Of a stretch of DNA of 64,000 nucleotides, positions 59,613-64,000 are shown piece by piece. Positions within the stretch are counted from its first letter, which is position 1, and each line of letters starts with the position of its first letter. The notes beneath the pieces are model-generated. The model worked only from the letters and a program-made list of their open reading frames with translations. It did no database searches and was not told where the DNA came from. The position numbers were made by a program, and so were the translations under genes. The stretch comes from Pelecanus crispus (taxonomy: Eukaryota > Chordata > Aves > Pelecaniformes > Pelecanidae), in assembly GCF_030463565.1 (NCBI RefSeq), contig NC_134649.1:5405501-5469500 (forward strand). Reading direction: 5' to 3'.

Positions 59613-61379
59613 GCTGTCACTTAGCAGCTAGAAAGAGGAGATGCACTGATGTGCAGAGACGGGCGTGTATTATGCAAACTCATATCACAATCTCATTGAC
59701 TGTTCGTGGACCCCCATATCTCTCTGTTTCCATCTGTTGTTTTAAGACTAAGTTGTTTGGAGGATGTCCAAATTCCTCTCCCTTCCCCAACTTGGGTGAA
59801 GTACCTGCCTGCCTTAGGCTCCCTGCACAGATAACAGAGAGAGAGGCTTTTCCAAAGAACGTGATGTGCCAGGGGTTGCTCCTTTCTCTCCTTCTCCCCC
59901 TTCCCTCCTCCCATCCTCTTCCCCTGACTGCACAGGGATTTTATAGGGTGCCTAAATACATCGCCCCAGTCAAGGGCCAGAGTTGGATGGGACAAATTTG
60001 GGCTACGCTGCTGTCTTCAGCTGCTCATGGTTCAGAATTAAGATAACACAGATTGAAAGGAGTAGGAATGTGTGATCCACGGGTTGCCCGTGGCCCACGA
60101 GTGGGCAGCAGCAGAAGCTGCCGTGTCTCAGTCTAGGCAGTAGCTCATGGCTGATGCAATATTTTAAGAGATAACAAGGGAACGTTGAGCTTATCCAAGA
60201 AAACAGAAATGACACAGAAGATAAATAAGCAAAGCATATAAAACATAAATGCAATCCTATTAAAATTAAGTATGTTTTAATTTCTGAAAAGAATGACATT
60301 TTGGTGTTAGATTTACTGAACAGGAAAAGATTACATGCATCATTAAAAGAAAATGTTTTCAAGGGCCCTTTTAAAAAATTGTATCCATGTTTGCAATTGC
60401 CACGTGCAAAATATAAAAATCAGAGAAGGAAAAAAAAAACCGGCAAGCAGTGGAAATAGCCCATTTTGTGAATTATAGGAAAAAATATACCATCTGTGAT
60501 TTAGTGCAGTTCCCAAGATCCCATCTGTGATCAAAGCACAGTCCTCGTTGGAGGCTGAATTCCCTGAGCCGTTCCATATGATAAAATATTTCTCTTGGAA
60601 GGCGCTTGGGCTAATGGGTTTGTTTTTCTGGAATATGGCTTTTCTAGATGAGACGTAAAACCCTAGAGGCCTGATTTTGCCTCCAGTAGCCAACTGCAGT
60701 TGACGTCAGGAGAAGCAGGAGTGAAAGGAGGTCAAAGGTCTAACCACCTTTTCCTTCAAAATTTCTATACTACTTTTTATCAGGTCACGTTTGGGTCTAA
60801 GAGGTTTAGACGGTGACTTCATACTCTCTAGTATAAAATATTGTGGTCACTGGACTCCTTGCACAATGAGGGCTCACCGTGCAGCTGCACAACAGAAGCT
60901 CTAAATATTTCCTTTTGTTACTGCTATTAATTTTTCAGCAGAGCAGAGTGAGAGACATCCCCCGAACTGGCAGAAGGCCTCTAATGCAGATGCATTTCTA
61001 CCATCTTCTGATGCCTTTATATATGGTGTCACTGTGACCTCTTAGTCTTAGTCCAAAGGTAGCCTTGGCTGTATCAGGTATTTATACAAATACAACATAT
61101 TTCATTCCAATCCTCTATTAATTACACACACATGTACAGACTGGCACGATTTCAGTTACCACTGAGATTTAGATTTGAATAATAAATGCATTCACCTGTT
61201 TAATATATGTTTATATTTTCTACTCTATATAATTACGTGCTGATTATACAATTATAGAAAATACTTACATATTTTGCACAATTATGCTATTACTGAAATA
61301 ATGCCCGCAATAGAACTGCGTGCGTATGTGTATGCACATGTTTAGGAAAATACAGCCGTGGCTGGTTGTTGCAGAGTTG

Positions 61380-61930
61380 CCCAGAGCTCATGCAGCTCCG
61401 TCTCGAGCGAGGTGTGCGGCCGGGGCAGACGGTGACACGCTGCAGGAGCGTGTGGGTTATTACTGTTATCACCTGTGGGTGAATCTAGCTCTATTACAAA
61501 ATGGTTTCGGCTTTATTATAAAACACCTGCGATACGGATGTTCATCCAGCCTGATTTTGTGCTCGGCTGGCTCGGCTCCCCGTGCCCCTCGGTTCTGATG
61601 CGCGACACGAGGTGCGCGCAGGCTGGGGGTGCAGCTGCCCAAACGGGACGCCCCGGAGCCACTGTCCCCCTTACGCTGGGCTGGGGGGGTCAGGCCACCG
61701 AGCCCCATTCTGCGCTTGCCTCTGCTGGGTTTCGGACAGACCCTTCACTGTGCCCACGTGGCCTCAGAGCGCTGCAGGCATCCTGCCAGGCTCGTGCTGC
61801 CCACCACCGCGTGAGCACGGGAGGGATGGGGCAGATCCGCGTCACGGCGCGCGATGTCCTGTTGGAGACTGCAACTGCAGCTGGCTCCTGTACAGCCCTC
61901 TGGTCGGGGTGCTCGCATGCCTGGGGGGGC
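61380..61930. promoter_or_regulatory. CpG-rich patch
   Basis: Moderately CpG-rich sequence of about 550 bp, including GATGCGCGACACGAGGTGCG. Open frames here give no recognisable protein. It could be an orphan CpG island. Confidence 0.4.
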
Positions 61931-62873
61931 CGTTCCTCTCACCGGCTTAATACGGATGAATAAACAAACAAGTAGCAGCCATTGATAGCATCAGCATCTG
62001 TGTTTGTACTGATGGCGAGCGAAACGATTCACCCAAGCTAACGCAACAAAGCAGCGTCAGAGCTGGGAGCGGGATGCCTGCCTCCCACCTGCCTTTCCTG
62101 GGATCAGCCGGCTGCCTACGCGGCACCACGCGGGAGAAAAAAGTCCTGTTCAGCAGGATAAATACACCCTGGCTTTGCCTCTTCCATGCCGTATGGGTCT
62201 TGGAGCCAAAGGGTTAAAAAGAAACGAGTGCATTCAGCGTGCTCTGCGGAGTGCCCAAAGTCTGAGCATGAATGACCAAATTGCTTTTTAGTTTTTAAAT
62301 TAAGCCCTCTGTCTGTACGCACGCAGCTAACACTGCTGTTCCATTAAATAAAAGAATTTGTTCCCACTCTTATTTTTAATAGGGTAAGACCCTGCCGTTC
62401 CATCTCACAACTTTACTGACACAAGATCTGATTAAAAGCAATCCTCCCCCTCTCCTCCTTGAAATCTGAGCTTCTGATAGCTTCATCCACATTGTGTTTA
62501 TTTTATATACACAGCTCTGCAGCTGCTGCTTCCTTCTTCTCCGATAAATGACAGCATAACTGTTGCATCCACTAAAAAAAGTAAATAAAATTAAATGGGG
62601 AAGAACAATACATCTCTGGCAGGGAAGAATAACTCTTTTAAGGCACGTACCTAAATTGTACAGCCTGATCTTAATTGTAAGGATAATTCTTTGTTATTTC
62701 AAGCAACTTGGAACGCGACAGCAAACGCACGCTTTTGGCAGTACAGCCAGAGAGATTTCTGTGGAAACAATGGGGAGAATTCTCCTGAACTGAACGGAGA
62801 TTGAAGCGTCTTTATTAGGTTAATAGGGCTATAGTCTGTGATGAGAAAGCATGGGAGAATACGCTAGGATCTC

Positions 62874-62889
62874 TTGGTTGGTTGGTTGG
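62874..62889. repeat. (TTGG)4 microsatellite
   Basis: Four exact TTGG units followed by TTTGG. Confidence 0.9.
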
Positions 62890-64000
62890 TTTGGAGGGTT
62901 TTTTAAGCACAGACTGCTGGCTGAGGCCCTGCGGGGGTGTGCATGGGAGGTGGTGAGCGTTAGGGGTCAGCGGCAGCAGCAAGGAGCCCCTGGGCCAGCC
63001 AACCTCCAGCCCCTGCGTCTCGCTCCCCGGGGAGGACCAGGAGCGGGAGGTTTCCCTCATCCTCCCTGGCCGGCGAGCCAGGCTGGGCCCGTGCCGGACT
63101 TGTGCCGCGGATGCGTGGCCCCATCCAGGCTGCAGGCCGGTGCCTTTCTGTTACCATCTCTCTCTGTTCCATCGTCTCTGCCATCGCTGATGAAGCCAAC
63201 GCCAACGGTGGAGGCCAGCAGCAGCATGCTGGTACTTACTGGTGCTCTTTAGCCATGGCTGTGGGGCTGGGGTACGCTTTCAAGATGTCTATTCAGTCCT
63301 GAGACAAAAGTCCTCTTGAATTTGCCCAGAATTTGTCTGAGGAGCTGGGAAATGATATTAAAGCAGAACAAAGTGAGAGAGAGTAATGCGAACTCCAACT
63401 AAGTTAGAGGAGGACAATATTGTGGTAGCATCAGAAACTTGAATTGTTTTTTGAGAATCATCCAGCTCTTTCTGGAGTAAGGGGAACCTGTGCAGATGTG
63501 CTATCAGCCCTTCTAACAGCTTGGCTAATTCGGAAACTGCACAGCTGAGACTTTGGGGGGAAGCAAGTTGTTGGAGGGGAGCTAGGGACAGCAGACAGTC
63601 GTGGCTGGGGGAAAAAAGAGGACCTGGTAGAGTGATCTGGTGGAGGAAGGGAGAAGAAATACTTCCAGGCAATGAAACACTGCCCTTGGTGAGGAGGTAG
63701 GGAAGGATGAGAGGACAAAAAAAATAATCCAGGTGACTGAAAAAAAATGTAGAAATCTTCTATTTGAAAGAAAGAAAAGAGAGAGATAAAGTTAGGAAAG
63801 GTGGAAGTGCACTGGCTGTTTTGAAAGTAGCTAAGAAAGACTTTGGGAAAGATCAGGCTGGGCAGGAGCGCTGCAGCTCTAAGGGAGTAGCAACAGTTGA
63901 CAGTCAGCCGAGGTGGACACCTTACCAAAAGGGTGAAGGAATAATGGCTATAAAAGGAACGAAAAAGGTTTCCAAAACAGGTGAAGTAGCACTAGTGGGA

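Larger units (their letters stand above)
54095..64000. other. Non-coding, nothing coding recognised
   Basis: No exon recognised. Contains poly-A and poly-T runs, two DR1-type nuclear-receptor motifs (56324-56336, 60729-60741), a pair of GC-rich hairpins (60077-60106) and the CpG-rich patch at 61380-61930. Confidence 0.7.

Noticed and set aside
61475..61963. Plus-strand open frame of 162 codons
   Set aside because: Lies in GC-rich sequence with two competing overlapping frames and no recognisable protein.

Overview
The window reads as a stretch of bird genome. It has one vertebrate protein gene with spliced exons, a CpG-island promoter, very few interspersed repeats, and three short 3' ends of CR1 LINEs, which carry the characteristic end (target-site-like ATTCTATG repeats) of avian CR1 copies. 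No bacterial, viral or plasmid gene organisation is present.

The only gene I can support is ARRDC4 (arrestin domain containing 4, an alpha-arrestin) on the minus strand. Its coding exons run from 45562 down to 38912. All eight coding exons can be placed with GT/AG splice sites and consistent phases, giving an intact 432-residue protein with an arrestin-N domain, an arrestin-C domain and two PPxY motifs. A 3' UTR of about 2.6 kb probably runs to a polyadenylation signal at 36311-36306. The promoter lies in a CpG island (about 44850-46440). Upstream of the start codon it carries a TATA-like box, a GC box, five CCAAT boxes, and an E-box pair with 5-bp spacing (45890-45906) that closely fits a carbohydrate response element. 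Just beyond these are a G-quadruplex motif and a perfect 9 x 20-bp minisatellite. This arrangement fits ARRDC4's known role as a glucose-responsive MondoA/ChREBP target that restrains glucose uptake.

The rest of the window (1 to about 36285 and about 46440 to 64000) holds no exon I can recognise. In amniotes ARRDC4 sits in the gene-poor interval between NR2F2 and IGF1R, so long non-coding flanks are expected. They contain microsatellites, poly-A/poly-T runs, a 124-bp polypyrimidine tract, a 70-bp tandem duplication, small orphan CpG-rich patches (20935-21065, 32505-32720, 61380-61930), and scattered dense transcription-factor-like motifs. Among the motifs are a palindromic T-box-like site, nuclear-receptor half-site pairs and TAATTA clusters; these could be developmental enhancers, but that is inference.
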